Source: Plebeiibacterium marinum (GTDB lineage Bacteria > Bacteroidota > Bacteroidia > Bacteroidales > Marinilabiliaceae). Taken from it: a stretch of 64,000 bases of DNA. The notes beneath the pieces were generated by a model. That model worked only from the letters and a program-made list of their open reading frames with translations. It made no database searches and was not told the origin of the DNA. The DNA is taken from assembly GCF_026013615.1 (NCBI RefSeq), contig NZ_JAPDPI010000001.1, positions 1-64,000 of the forward strand, given 5' to 3'. Position 1 is the stretch's first letter; the number at the start of each line of letters is the position of its first letter. This document shows positions 53,679 to 62,643 of this stretch, one piece after another. The position numbers and the translations under genes were made by a program.

Positions 53679-55487
53679 TTATCTTGTCTTGAAAAACGAG
53701 ATCACCCTATTCAATTTTTCAACCTCTTCAGAGAATGCCTTTGTAAGTTCAGAAATATGGTCAGCCGCCGAAGCATTTCCCTGCGAAACAGAATCCAATT
53801 CAAGAATTGCCTTATTAACCTGCCCTGCTCCGGCATTTTGTTCTTCTGAGGCTGCAGAAATTTCAGTCACCAAATTAAATGCCTTCTGAATATCAGGCAC
53901 CAGTTTAGTAAAAATATCACCAGCCCTTTCAGCCACATTAACCGTTTTCTGCGCCTGTTCACTAATTTCGTTTGCCGAAACGCGGCTCCGCTCTGCTAGC
54001 TTACGAACTTCAGCTGCCACTACAGCAAATCCTTTCCCTTCCTCTCCTGCCCTGGCAGCTTCTACAGCGGCATTTAAAGCCAAAATGTTGGTTTGAAAAG
54101 CAATATCCTCAATAATCCGAACCTGCTCAGAAATTGTTTTGATGGCCTCCACAGCCTCTGCCACGATCTCTCCTCCTTCGTAAGTATCCTGATAGGCCTG
54201 CTTCATTATAGCCTCTGATTGCTTTGAGTTTTGTGCATTCTGACTAATATTTGCCCCCATCTCTTCCATAGATGCAGAAACCTCTTCAGTTGAACTGGCC
54301 TGCTGCATAGACCTTGAAGACAACTCATTGGCAGATTCATTCAACTGCACACCACCATTTAATATTTCATTACCTGTTTGCTTCACCTGCTGTATCACTT
54401 CCGAGATCCGTTTTTTCATATACTCAAAAGTAGCAGCAAATTGCCCCACTTCATCTTCCCTACTTATTAAATCTGGCGAAATTTCAACACCCAAATGCCC
54501 CATCGACAATTGAGTTGCCACTTTATTTAAACCCACCAAAGGATTAGCCAGACTGCGAGAAAGAAAATACGACAATATAAGCGACACAACCAAAATCAAA
54601 GTTCCAATTAAAAATGTTACATAGCGTATTGGACTCAACAAACTAACCAACTCACCGGTTGGAACTGCCATAATAATTTTATGTTTTGTTTTTCCAATAT
54701 CCATATAGGCCACTTCATAACCCTCACCATCAATCTCTACATTACTTAGCAACCCTTTACTATCTGCCATTACGTGCTTTGCCACATATTCTGGAAATAC
54801 GTCTTTTAAATGAGCGGTAATATCCTCCTCTTTTTGAGAGATTTTAATCGTTTCACTATTATCCACGATACACATATAGCTGTTTTCACTATACTTCTTC
54901 TCGCTCAAGCTCTTCACCAAATCATCAGGCCTCAACCCTACACCGGCAACACCTACAGGATTATTTACTTCACCCATTAACACATTAACAAACAAAGCCG
55001 TTTGCTTTAACGACTGATTATAATCAAAGTTGGTTTGCACTTTAACACCGGATTTGATTGAACCAAAATACCAACTATCATCAGGATCGCTCTCCGACAC
55101 AACATCAACCAGCTTATGCTCATGAGCCCAGTAGTTTTTTGTTACATCGTTTACGGCAAAAATAGTGAAATACCCAAATTCTTTCACAATCATATCAAGC
55201 TTATCTAACGCCAGCTGCGTAAGAGTCTCTTCTTCCCCACTCACAAACCACTTTATCAAAGTTGGATCTGACGCCAAACTTACAGAAGTTTCAATGGCAT
55301 TTTCAAATTCATTCCTTAAATCACTCTGCGATGATTCAATAAAGGCAAAAAGTTGCTTTTCCCTTATATCCCTTTTAAGTGTTGAGCTCACAGAATAAAA
55401 AATGGTAACACTAAGTACAGCGATACCAACAATAATTAAAATCCCAAAAGCCCCAAGCAATTTGAGTCGAATACTTTTAATTTTCAT
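53679..55487 (-). CDS. Methyl-accepting chemotaxis protein
   Basis: 602 residues from ATG at 55487; a TTG 18 codons upstream is less likely. TM1 '[20 protein letters not shown]' precedes a periplasmic dCache-like sensor of about 260 residues ('[20 protein letters not shown]', '[18 protein letters not shown]'). TM2 is at about 285-305, then HAMP and a cytoplasmic signalling domain with the hairpin tip '[20 protein letters not shown]' and '[17 protein letters not shown]'. No CheW-binding partner or other che gene is in the window. The dCache fold suggests an amino-acid or small-organic ligand. Confidence 0.93.
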   Translation of the reverse strand: MKIKSIRLKLLGAFGILIIVGIAVLSVTIFYSVSSTLKRDIREKQLFAFIESSQSDLRNEFENAIETSVSLASDPTLIKWFVSGEEETLTQLALDKLDMIVKEFGYFTIFAVNDVTKNYWAHEHKLVDVVSESDPDDSWYFGSIKSGVKVQTNFDYNQSLKQTALFVNVLMGEVNNPVGVAGVGLRPDDLVKSLSEKKYSENSYMCIVDNSETIKISQKEEDITAHLKDVFPEYVAKHVMADSKGLLSNVEIDGEGYEVAYMDIGKTKHKIIMAVPTGELVSLLSPIRYVTFLIGTLILVVSLILSYFLSRSLANPLVGLNKVATQLSMGHLGVEISPDLISREDEVGQFAATFEYMKKRISEVIQQVKQTGNEILNGGVQLNESANELSSRSMQQASSTEEVSASMEEMGANISQNAQNSKQSEAIMKQAYQDTYEGGEIVAEAVEAIKTISEQVRIIEDIAFQTNILALNAAVEAARAGEEGKGFAVVAAEVRKLAERSRVSANEISEQAQKTVNVAERAGDIFTKLVPDIQKAFNLVTEISAASEEQNAGAGQVNKAILELDSVSQGNASAADHISELTKAFSEEVEKLNRVISFFKTR

Positions 55488-55675
55488 TGCAGTTTTGTTT
55501 TTACTATTTCCCAATCTATAGAACAAAAAATCACCTATCAAAATTATTTTACTTTATTTTGACAGATGATACAGCTACTACGATGAAAATCACTTTTTGT
55601 TTGATATAATTCAAATAAAAACTACTAAACCTTCATCAATCAAAAACAATACTCATTTTTACACCTTACAGAGAA

Positions 55676-56251
55676 TCAATTTACTCCCCCAATTAAATTA
55701 CTTCTTTGGATCAACACTTCAACCAGGCGAATATCTTCATCGTCCCACGAAATATTTTTTATATCATCGATATAGTAAACCGATACACCATCATACTCCC
55801 CGGCATCGTTATAAACCATAAGCTGAAATTCTTCGTCAGATACGTCCTGCACATAACCAAACATTCCTATTTTTTTATAAAGACTAATATGGATTAGTTG
55901 CTCTTCATCCTTTGCCATTTCCAGGAAAGCTTTCACATCGGTTTCTTCATTACTGAAAAACACAGGTACTTCAACGGGCTCATAAATCTGATCCGCAAAT
56001 TCCATTTTGTCCTGAAGCCTATTGATGTATTTGTCGTCCATATCCAAACCAAAGATATCATCTGTTTTAATTGTAAAAATTCCATCAACCAAACCTTTGG
56101 GATTTATCGCCTTAATACTCACAACCACATCGGTACACATTAAAATATACCCAACACTATAACGACCAGACCCTTTATCCCCGGATCTTATGGCAACCAG
56201 TTCATTATTTTCTTTTGCTGCCATCAACTGTTTTAATATAAGTGCACCCAT
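55676..56251 (-). CDS. Uncharacterised acidic protein
   Basis: 191 residues, cytosolic, not recognised. Both halves look like small beta-barrel domains of similar plan: 'GYILMCTDVVVSIKAINPKG' followed by 'FTIKTDDIFGLDMDD', and 'IGMFGYVQDVSDEEFQLMVY' followed by 'VSVYYIDDIKNISWDDEDI'. Each ends with an acidic stretch, so an internal duplication with an SH3/Sm-like fold is plausible (inference). It stands alone, divergent from the ECF sigma gene. Confidence 0.65.
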   Translation of the reverse strand: MGALILKQLMAAKENNELVAIRSGDKGSGRYSVGYILMCTDVVVSIKAINPKGLVDGIFTIKTDDIFGLDMDDKYINRLQDKMEFADQIYEPVEVPVFFSNEETDVKAFLEMAKDEEQLIHISLYKKIGMFGYVQDVSDEEFQLMVYNDAGEYDGVSVYYIDDIKNISWDDEDIRLVEVLIQRSNLIGGVN

Positions 56252-56469
56252 TTTTAAACTAAATTATATTGTTAGTACTTTGCTGAGATTCTTTATTCAA
56301 GAATATTAAACATCACCCAATGATGATTTAATAAATATAAACATCTCTCAAATCAATTCCTTACCTATTTTCCATTATCTAACAATTTTATCTAAATATA
56401 TGTACTCAACACATCAATGGCGTTTACCTACAATTTTATTACATTTAGAATGGTTTAAAAGCATACCCT

Positions 56470-57075
56470 ATGCTCGACTCTGACATTATAAAGCTAATTA
56501 TCAACGGAAATACTGATAAATACCGTGTACTTGTACAGAAATATCAAGACCGGGTTTTTCATGTTTGCATGGGATATGTTCACAATGAGGATGATGCCAA
56601 TGACTTAACTCAGGAGACTTTTATTAAAGCCTACCTGAGTTTAAACACATTTAAATTCAAATCGTCCTTTGCAACATGGATTTACCGTATTGCTGTTAAT
56701 ATTTGCCTAAATTATATCAGAAAGAAAAAAGGGAATATCATTGACCGGATTGAAAATGCAATAGATTCTGTCACCTCTAACCACAAATTACAGATTCCAG
56801 ATTACTCAAATCCGGAAGAAATTTTAATTACCGAAGAACATAAGAAGGTTATTTTTATTGAAATTGACAGGCTTTCACCAAAGCAAAAAACTGCTTTTAT
56901 TTTAAGTAAGTATGATGAACTACCTCAAAAGGAGATTGCTGAAATTATGCAAATTACCGAAGGTGCAGTGGAATCATTAATACAGCGGGCAAAAACTAAT
57001 TTACAAAAGCGGTTAAAAAACAAAATAAACCAAAGTAACGATACCACCCTACAGATGATTTTAATGTGTTTTTAA
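56470..57075 (+). CDS. ECF-type RNA polymerase sigma factor
   Basis: 201 residues. Sigma region 2 spans about 15-85 ('VHNEDDANDLTQETFIKAYL', 'FATWIYRIAVNICLNYIRK') and region 4 about 120-180 ('LSPKQKTAFILSKYDELPQK', 'ITEGAVESLIQRAKTNLQKR'). There is no region 3, so it is ECF. A zf-HC2 anti-sigma gene lies 185 nt downstream, followed by a metal-sensor-like periplasmic protein; together they look like a surface-stress or metal-responsive module. A weak -7 (TACATTTA near 56443) precedes it. Confidence 0.95.
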   Translation: MLDSDIIKLIINGNTDKYRVLVQKYQDRVFHVCMGYVHNEDDANDLTQETFIKAYLSLNTFKFKSSFATWIYRIAVNICLNYIRKKKGNIIDRIENAIDSVTSNHKLQIPDYSNPEEILITEEHKKVIFIEIDRLSPKQKTAFILSKYDELPQKEIAEIMQITEGAVESLIQRAKTNLQKRLKNKINQSNDTTLQMILMCF

Positions 57076-57260
57076 TTTATTAACACACAACACCCTTCCA
57101 TTATCTCCTATCTTTCAACCAACTACAGCCACACTACTTTTTTTTAAAAAAAAACATCACCCTACCCGTAGGAAATCTTTCCAACTAGTGTCTAACTTAT
57201 AAAATCAATTGGTTTTAAACTATATCTATTCAATATAGTCTAATAAAAAAACGCTTAAAA

Positions 57261-57710
57261 ATGAATTGTGCATCATGTCAAAAAAAATTGGATTTATACA
57301 TCTCAGGAAATTTGCCAGGGGATGTAAAAAAAAGTGTCAGGACTCATCTTAAAGAGTGCCATCAATGCCACAAAACATATGCTACTATACTTATGGCGGA
57401 AAAAATTATCAACCAGGAGAAAGTTTTACAATCCAATCCATTTCTTGCAACAAGAGTAATGAATCAGATTGAATTGAAGGATGAAGGTTTTTATGCCACT
57501 CCCGGATATAGCATTTTTCGCCTATTGCAACCTGCGGCATTAACCGCATCAATTGTTTTGGCTTTGTTTATTGGGATATATGCCGGCAATAGTTTACCAA
57601 CAACAACAGCCCAAAACAGAGTTCCTGAAGAACTTATGCTAATGGATGATGCATCCATGGAGTCTTTAAATTTAATATTATCAGTTGAAGAAATAAGAGA
57701 CAATAGATAA
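57261..57710 (+). CDS. Anti-sigma factor with zf-HC2 domain
   Basis: 149 residues. The N-terminal zinc finger shows Cys3/Cys6 and His29-x3-Cys33-x2-Cys36 ('THLKECHQCHKTY'), the ZAS pattern that clamps ECF sigma factors. One transmembrane helix, 'LTASIVLALFIGIYAGNSL', at about 94-112 places a short C-terminal segment in the periplasm. It follows the sigma gene and precedes a CnrX/Spy-like periplasmic protein, 28 nt away, that probably senses or tunes the response. Confidence 0.9.
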   Translation: MNCASCQKKLDLYISGNLPGDVKKSVRTHLKECHQCHKTYATILMAEKIINQEKVLQSNPFLATRVMNQIELKDEGFYATPGYSIFRLLQPAALTASIVLALFIGIYAGNSLPTTTAQNRVPEELMLMDDASMESLNLILSVEEIRDNR

Positions 57711-57738
57711 AGCGCTTATTTATTCTTAATATACAATT

Positions 57739-58311
57739 ATGAACAAAAACTCTTCAAGAATATTGATATATGCAGTCATCTTTCTGGCTGTTTTGAACGT
57801 GACTACTTTTATATCTATTGGTATCAATGTTCGTAACACAAAAAAAGAACTGCCTTATGCTTCAAATAATGAAATTAAAACTGCCCAAAACTTTAATGGC
57901 AGGTATTTCAGGGATAAATTAAAATTAATCCCTACTCAAATGGATAGCTTCAGGATAGTTAACAATCAGTTCAGATCTCAAGCGCGCAGGATTAACGACG
58001 ATCTCAACTTACTTCGTTCAAATATGATGAACGAAATGAAAAGAGCTTATCCTGACACCATAAAACTCATGGTTCAATCAGACTCTGTTGGAATGATGCA
58101 TGCCGGACTAAAAAAACTGACATACAAATATTACCTGGGAATAAAAAGCATTTGCTCAGAAGAGCAAGCTTCTGAACTCAATAATATTTTTGAACAGTTC
58201 TTTAATGCCGACAAACATCATCGCAAACATAACCAGGGCTCCAACCGCAGAGGGTCAGGAAAAGGCTTTGGAAAATACAACAATAGAAAGAACAATGATT
58301 CTATTAATTAA
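57739..58311 (+). CDS. CnrX/Spy-like periplasmic sensor protein
   Basis: 190 residues. A single N-terminal membrane anchor, 'ILIYAVIFLAVLNVTTFISI', then a helical hairpin periplasmic domain: 'FRDKLKLIPTQMDSFRIVNN' (the L-x-L-T/P-x-Q motif of the CpxP/Spy/CnrX group), 'RINDDLNLLRSNMMNEMKRA' and 'SICSEEQASELNNIFEQFF'. The His/Lys/Arg-rich tail ('KHHRKHNQGSNRRGSGKGFG') could bind metal. Such proteins commonly follow sigma/anti-sigma pairs and act as metal sensors or chaperones. Ligand unknown. Confidence 0.8.
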   Translation: MNKNSSRILIYAVIFLAVLNVTTFISIGINVRNTKKELPYASNNEIKTAQNFNGRYFRDKLKLIPTQMDSFRIVNNQFRSQARRINDDLNLLRSNMMNEMKRAYPDTIKLMVQSDSVGMMHAGLKKLTYKYYLGIKSICSEEQASELNNIFEQFFNADKHHRKHNQGSNRRGSGKGFGKYNNRKNNDSIN

Positions 58312-58329
58312 ACTTTAAAAATTAAAACA

Positions 58330-58719
58330 ATGAAAACAAGATTAATATTTTCAGCAATAGCATTATTTGCAATAGTATCATTAAGCAATGCTCAAACCAA
58401 CACAGAACCAACCGAAAAAAAGAACACTACACAACAATTTATTGATAAAGATAATGATGGCGTATGTGATCACTATGAAAGCAGGCAGGAGAATGGTCAG
58501 GGAATGGCATATCGCAGAGGCAATGGCAATAACAATACAGGCACGAACGGACAATACTGCAGACATAGAAACCGCAACGGAAACAATAATTACTGTAAAA
58601 AAGGCTATGGATACGGCAAAAATTCTATGAAGCATAACAAAGATATGAACAGACCAAAACTTGGTCAAGGGCAATTTGTTGACGCCAACAATAACGGAGT
58701 TTGCGATAATAGAGAATAG
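58330..58719 (+). CDS. Small secreted protein with EF-hand-like DxDxDG motifs
   Basis: 129 residues. Signal peptide MKTRLIFSAIALFAIVSLSNAQ. Two calcium-loop-like motifs, 'FIDKDNDGVCDHYESRQ' and 'FVDANNNGVCDNRE', flank an Asn/Gly/Lys/Arg/Tyr-rich low-complexity centre with several Cys ('NGQYCRHRNRNGNNNYCKKG'). Each loop carries a Cys (GVCD). Probably periplasmic or surface metal-binding. It is the last gene of the sigma-factor module, 18 nt after the CnrX-like gene. Confidence 0.8.
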   Translation: MKTRLIFSAIALFAIVSLSNAQTNTEPTEKKNTTQQFIDKDNDGVCDHYESRQENGQGMAYRRGNGNNNTGTNGQYCRHRNRNGNNNYCKKGYGYGKNSMKHNKDMNRPKLGQGQFVDANNNGVCDNRE

Positions 58720-58730
58720 AAAATAGCAGC

Positions 58731-58783
58731 AAGTATCAAGTAACAAGAGCTCTCAATACATACAATCTTGCTACTTGATACTT
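58731..58783. repeat. Inverted-repeat element AAGTATCAAGTARCAAGA
   Basis: Arms 58731-58748 and 58766-58783 pair 17 of 18. A related single arm (two mismatches) is at 62565-62582. Possibly a degraded interspersed element, or a weak terminator between the sigma module and pqqD. Confidence 0.65.
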
Positions 58784-58807
58784 AATTTATTACTAAACTA
58801 AAACAAG

Positions 58808-59053
58808 ATGAAAGTCTCGAATAATATATCAATCAGCAAATCAGGGTTTGTATTTGACTCTAAAACTGGAGAATCATACTCATTGAATGGTATTGCAAAA
58901 GAAATTATGGAACTTTTGGTAGAGGGGCGCTCTGAAGAAGAGATTATAGAATATATCACTACAAAATATGATGTATCACCAGAATTATTCGCCCGTCATT
59001 TAGACGATTATATACAAATGCTCTCTCATTTCAACTTAACGGAAAACGAATAA
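58808..59053 (+). CDS. PqqD family protein
   Basis: 81 residues with the winged-helix-like PqqD fold: 'SKSGFVFDSKTGESYSLNGI', 'AKEIMELLVEGRSEEEIIEY' and 'YDVSPELFARHLDDYIQML'. PqqD and related RRE domains bind precursor peptides for modifying enzymes in RiPP pathways, and similar free-standing proteins occur in other contexts. Here it is separated by 3 nt from an ATP-grasp ligase gene, so the two are surely co-expressed. No precursor peptide was recognised nearby. Confidence 0.88.
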   Translation: MKVSNNISISKSGFVFDSKTGESYSLNGIAKEIMELLVEGRSEEEIIEYITTKYDVSPELFARHLDDYIQMLSHFNLTENE

Positions 59054-59056
59054 TCC

Positions 59057-60103
59057 ATGGACAAGTTAAAAATAACAGTAGCCATAACAGGGTTAAACAA
59101 CACCGATAATCCCGGTCCTGGCATCCCCGTAATCCGTGGGCTAAAGGATTCCGAATTACTGGATGTAAAAGTTATTGGTTTAGCGTACGAGAACCTGGAA
59201 CCCGGTATTCATATGCACGACCATGTAGATGTTAGCTATATGATCCCCTACCCATCTTCGGGTACAGAAGCTTACTTAAACCGCATTTTAGAAATCCACC
59301 AGGAGGAGCACATTGATTTGATTATTCCAAACCTGGATGCTGAACTATATACTTTTATAAAACTTGAAAGCATACTACAAAAGCACAATATAAAAACTTA
59401 TTTACCAAGTTTTCAGCAGCTTGATGAAAGAAACAAAGGAAACCTGGAAAACTATGGTAAGAAATACAACATTAATGTGCCCAAAGGAACTACTATAACA
59501 TCATACCATGAAATAAACCATCTTAAAGAGGAATTTGATTATCCCATATTGGTTAAGGGTAAGTTTTATGACGCATATGTTGCTTATAGTAAGGAGGAAG
59601 TAATCTCTCATTTTAATAAAATCAGTGCCAAATGGGGGCTTCCTGTCATTATCCAGGAGTATGTAAAGGGAACTGAGGTTAACGTGGTAGCCCTTGGCGA
59701 TGGAAAGGGCAATACTATTGCCGCCATTCCAATGCGAAAGCAATATATAACCGACAAAGGTAAAGCCTGGGGAGGAGTGACATTAAATGACGATAAACTA
59801 TTAACCATCACCCGCAACCTGATCAAAGACTCTGCCTGGAAAGGAGGCATGGAACTAGAAATGATCAGAACCAACGATGACAAATACTACCTGATAGAAA
59901 TCAACCCCAGGATTCCGGCTTGGGTTTACCTGGCCGTTGGAGCAGGCCAAAATATCCCCGAAGCCCTTGCCTTACTAGCCATGGGAAAAGAAGTAAAACC
60001 CATGTTTAACTATGAAATAGGGAAAATATTTATACGGTATTCTTACGATTTAATTGGAGATATGGCCGACCTGGAAAAAATTTCAATTCAGGGGAAGATA
60101 TAG
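59057..60103 (+). CDS. ATP-grasp ligase (CarB/PylC-like)
   Basis: 348 residues. The N-terminal Rossmann-like domain begins 'ITVAITGLNNTDNPGPGIPV'. The ATP-grasp domain (about 120-310) contains 'YPILVKGKFYDAYVAYSKEE', 'VIIQEYVKGTEVNVVALGDG' and the metal site 'YYLIEINPRIPAWVYLAVGA' (Glu-x-Asn). These enzymes join a carboxylate to an amine or thiol through an acyl phosphate. With a PqqD protein before it and a PLP decarboxylase after it, a peptide- or amino-acid-derived product is likely, but the substrates are unknown. Confidence 0.85.
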   Translation: MDKLKITVAITGLNNTDNPGPGIPVIRGLKDSELLDVKVIGLAYENLEPGIHMHDHVDVSYMIPYPSSGTEAYLNRILEIHQEEHIDLIIPNLDAELYTFIKLESILQKHNIKTYLPSFQQLDERNKGNLENYGKKYNINVPKGTTITSYHEINHLKEEFDYPILVKGKFYDAYVAYSKEEVISHFNKISAKWGLPVIIQEYVKGTEVNVVALGDGKGNTIAAIPMRKQYITDKGKAWGGVTLNDDKLLTITRNLIKDSAWKGGMELEMIRTNDDKYYLIEINPRIPAWVYLAVGAGQNIPEALALLAMGKEVKPMFNYEIGKIFIRYSYDLIGDMADLEKISIQGKI

Positions 60104-60171
60104 ATTGGAGAACAAAATTCTTTGGACTATTAATAGTACAAAGCATCATGTAAATCAAAATCAAAAAAACA

Positions 60172-61536
60172 ATGCAAAAAATACCATACGAAAAACCGGT
60201 TATCAACAGGATCAATGCCGGTGTGCCAGATAAATTCGGGATGAAATCGAGAATTCAACCGATTACCCAAATTGATGATGTTACAGTTAGAGACCTGGTT
60301 CAACAATATGGATCACCTTTATATGTACTATCCGAAAAAACCATCAGAAACACCTATAAAAAGGCTGTTGATGCATTCAAAACCAGGTATCCCAAAGTTC
60401 AGTTTGCCTGGTCGTACAAAACCAACTATTTAAATGCTGTTTGCCAGGTTTTCCACCAGGAAGGATCCTGGGCTGAGGTGGTTTCCGGGTTCGAATACGA
60501 AAAAGCGATTGCCAATGGTGTTCCGGGAGAAAAAATCATTTTCAACGGCCCCGATAAAACACGTAAAGACCTGACTGTAGCAATTGATAATGGCTCACTG
60601 ATACACATTGATCATCTGGATGAGTTTTATGAAATAGCATCCATTGTAAAAAACTCTGACAAGAAGGCTAAAGTTGCCATCAGGATCAATTTAGATGCCG
60701 GCATTTATCCACAATGGTTCCGCTTTGGATTCAACTTTGAAAACGGCGAAGCCTGGAATGCCATCAACAAAATTATGCAAACCCCCGGATTTGAATTACA
60801 GGGACTACACACCCATATCGGAACCTATATAATTTCACCCCAGGCCTATGGTATTGCTACAACCAAATTAGCACAGCTAACGGTAAGAATTCACCATAAA
60901 TACAATCATCACATTCAGTATATTGATATGGGTGGTGGTTTTGCCTCTAAAAACACGCTAAAAGGAGCTTACTTACCAGGAACTGACACTTGCCCTGGCT
61001 TTGATGATTATGCAGAACATATAACAGAAGCCCTTCATAATTCAGATATTCCTTATGACCATATGCCAACCTTATTTCTGGAAACAGGAAGAGCTTTAAT
61101 TGATGATGCAGGTTTTTTATTAGGTTCTGTAATTGCCAATAAAAGACTGCCTGATGGAAGGAAGGCTTTGATCATTGATATAGGCATCAACCTGCTGTTT
61201 ACTTCATTCTGGTATGAACACAATATTGTTCCGGCCCAACACACACAGCTCGACATGGAGAACACTACTATTTACGGTCCGCTTTGTATGAATATTGATA
61301 TTATCCGTGAAGCCATCAATTTCCCGGTAATGGAAAAAGGCGAACATGTTGTCATCAACAGAATAGGAGCATATAACATGACACAATGGTTGCAGTTTAT
61401 TAATTATCGACCCAAGGTGGTAATGATTGACACAAAAGGCAATACCCATATTGTCAGAGAGGAGGAAACCTCCGAAACCATGAATCAGTTAGACAGGGTG
61501 CCGGAACACCTAAAATCAGTTAACAATGATCATTGA
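60172..61536 (+). CDS. PLP-dependent fold-III decarboxylase (DAP/ornithine/arginine decarboxylase family)
   Basis: 454 residues: a TIM-barrel Orn/DAP/Arg decarboxylase. The Schiff-base Lys is in 'FAWSYKTNYLNAVC' near residue 83. 'GLHTHIGTYI' and 'IDMGGGFASKNTLKG' contact PLP phosphate, and 'LFLETGRALIDDAG' matches the usual EPGR region. Near the C-terminus 'YGPLCMNIDII' replaces the usual GPxCxSxD. It differs from housekeeping LysA in these motifs, so decarboxylation of an unusual amino acid or peptide adduct is plausible. It follows the ATP-grasp gene by 68 nt. Confidence 0.87.
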   Translation: MQKIPYEKPVINRINAGVPDKFGMKSRIQPITQIDDVTVRDLVQQYGSPLYVLSEKTIRNTYKKAVDAFKTRYPKVQFAWSYKTNYLNAVCQVFHQEGSWAEVVSGFEYEKAIANGVPGEKIIFNGPDKTRKDLTVAIDNGSLIHIDHLDEFYEIASIVKNSDKKAKVAIRINLDAGIYPQWFRFGFNFENGEAWNAINKIMQTPGFELQGLHTHIGTYIISPQAYGIATTKLAQLTVRIHHKYNHHIQYIDMGGGFASKNTLKGAYLPGTDTCPGFDDYAEHITEALHNSDIPYDHMPTLFLETGRALIDDAGFLLGSVIANKRLPDGRKALIIDIGINLLFTSFWYEHNIVPAQHTQLDMENTTIYGPLCMNIDIIREAINFPVMEKGEHVVINRIGAYNMTQWLQFINYRPKVVMIDTKGNTHIVREEETSETMNQLDRVPEHLKSVNNDH

Positions 61537-61664
61537 TCAATTAACAGGACAACAAAACAAAGAACTTACATTAAAAAAGAGGTAAGGCGTAAGGCGTGAG
61601 CAATGAGAGGAAAGATGGAATTAGATGCTTTGCGACTTACTTACAATAATTAAACAAAAAAATC

Positions 61665-62501
61665 ATGAACAACAATAAATTTAACTGGAGGAGTTTTATA
61701 AGTTTTGGACTAGCCATTGCGTTTATTGCCATTTTTGTAACCGGAATTGTGCTTTACATTGCTCCCCCCGGAAGAATAGCGCATTGGACAAACTGGAAAA
61801 TATGGGCATTAACAAAAGAAGAATGGCAAGCCATACACATCACATTCTCCTTAATGTTTGTCATCCTTTCTATTTTCCACCTATTCTCAATAAACTGGAA
61901 AGTTTTTATATCATACATCAAATCAAAAACTTCTGCAGGAATAAACAAAAAGAAAGAGTTGGCTACATCAACTATAGTTTCGCTAATCGTTTTAACGGGA
62001 ACCATATATGCCGTTCCACCTTTTAGTTCCGTGATTGAATTAAGCGAATATTTTAAAGAAACCTGGGAAACAACAGATTCTGAACCTCCTGCCCCACACA
62101 CTGAACTGCTCTCTCTTGAACAGCTCGCTATAAAACTTGAACATATTAGCCTTGAACAAATTGAAAACAAACTAAAGCATAGCAATATAAAATACAACAG
62201 TACTACAGAAAGCCTAACCGAAATTGGTAAGCATAACGACATGCCTCCTATGGATATTTACAATAAAATAGTAAACGGTAATAGCAATTTAAAACAGGGA
62301 ACTAACATAAGTGGCAAAGCTGGTGCCGGCATGGGCAGGAAGACTCTGGAACAATTGGCTGTTGATTACAACAAAGACATTCAGGACCTGATCAATATTT
62401 TAGAAAGTCATCATATCAATGCTACTAAAGATCAAACATTAAGATCTATTGCCGAAGAACACGATATGGCGACCAGGGATCTGGTGGAGATGCTAAAGTA
62501 G
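61665..62501 (+). CDS. DUF4405-like membrane protein with C-terminal helical repeats
   Basis: 278 residues. Three clear membrane helices ('FGLAIAFIAIFVTGIVLYI', 'IHITFSLMFVILSIFHLF', 'TIVSLIVLTGTIYAVPPF') with His in 'WQAIHITF' and 'FHLFSINWK' fit a DUF4405-type cytochrome-b-like core. The C-terminal 130 residues hold two copies of a helical repeat, recognisable from 'SLEQLAIKLEHISLEQIENK' and 'TLEQLAVDYNKDIQDLINIL', each followed by an 'H(N/D)MPPMD/H-D-M-A-T-R-D' segment. Redox or scaffold function is inferred. It lies between the decarboxylase and the urea-transporter fusion. Confidence 0.72.
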   Translation: MNNNKFNWRSFISFGLAIAFIAIFVTGIVLYIAPPGRIAHWTNWKIWALTKEEWQAIHITFSLMFVILSIFHLFSINWKVFISYIKSKTSAGINKKKELATSTIVSLIVLTGTIYAVPPFSSVIELSEYFKETWETTDSEPPAPHTELLSLEQLAIKLEHISLEQIENKLKHSNIKYNSTTESLTEIGKHNDMPPMDIYNKIVNGNSNLKQGTNISGKAGAGMGRKTLEQLAVDYNKDIQDLINILESHHINATKDQTLRSIAEEHDMATRDLVEMLK

Positions 62502-62564
62502 CTTGTAGCAAATAACGATTAGTAATTAGGACGCTACATTTTAGGATTTACAAGATTTAAGCAA

Positions 62565-62582
62565 TCTTGATACATGATACTT
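62565..62582. repeat. Second copy of the AAGTATCAAGTA-type arm
   Basis: TCTTGATACATGATACTT matches the right arm at 58766-58783 (TCTTGCTACTTGATACTT) at 16 of 18 positions. Together the copies bracket the pqqD to DUF4405-like genes. Confidence 0.6.
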
Positions 62583-62643
62583 ATACCTTGTAACTTCTTC
62601 TTTTTACTAAAGACTAACAGCTAAAAGCCAATTATATACAAAA

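Noticed and set aside
53532-53849. Plus-strand frame of 105 residues overlapping the chemoreceptor 3' end
   Set aside because: It is antisense to a conserved MCP domain and has no recognisable features.
55488-55541. TTG start for the chemoreceptor at 55541
   Set aside because: It adds 18 residues before the normal basic N-terminus and TM1; ATG at 55487 fits better.
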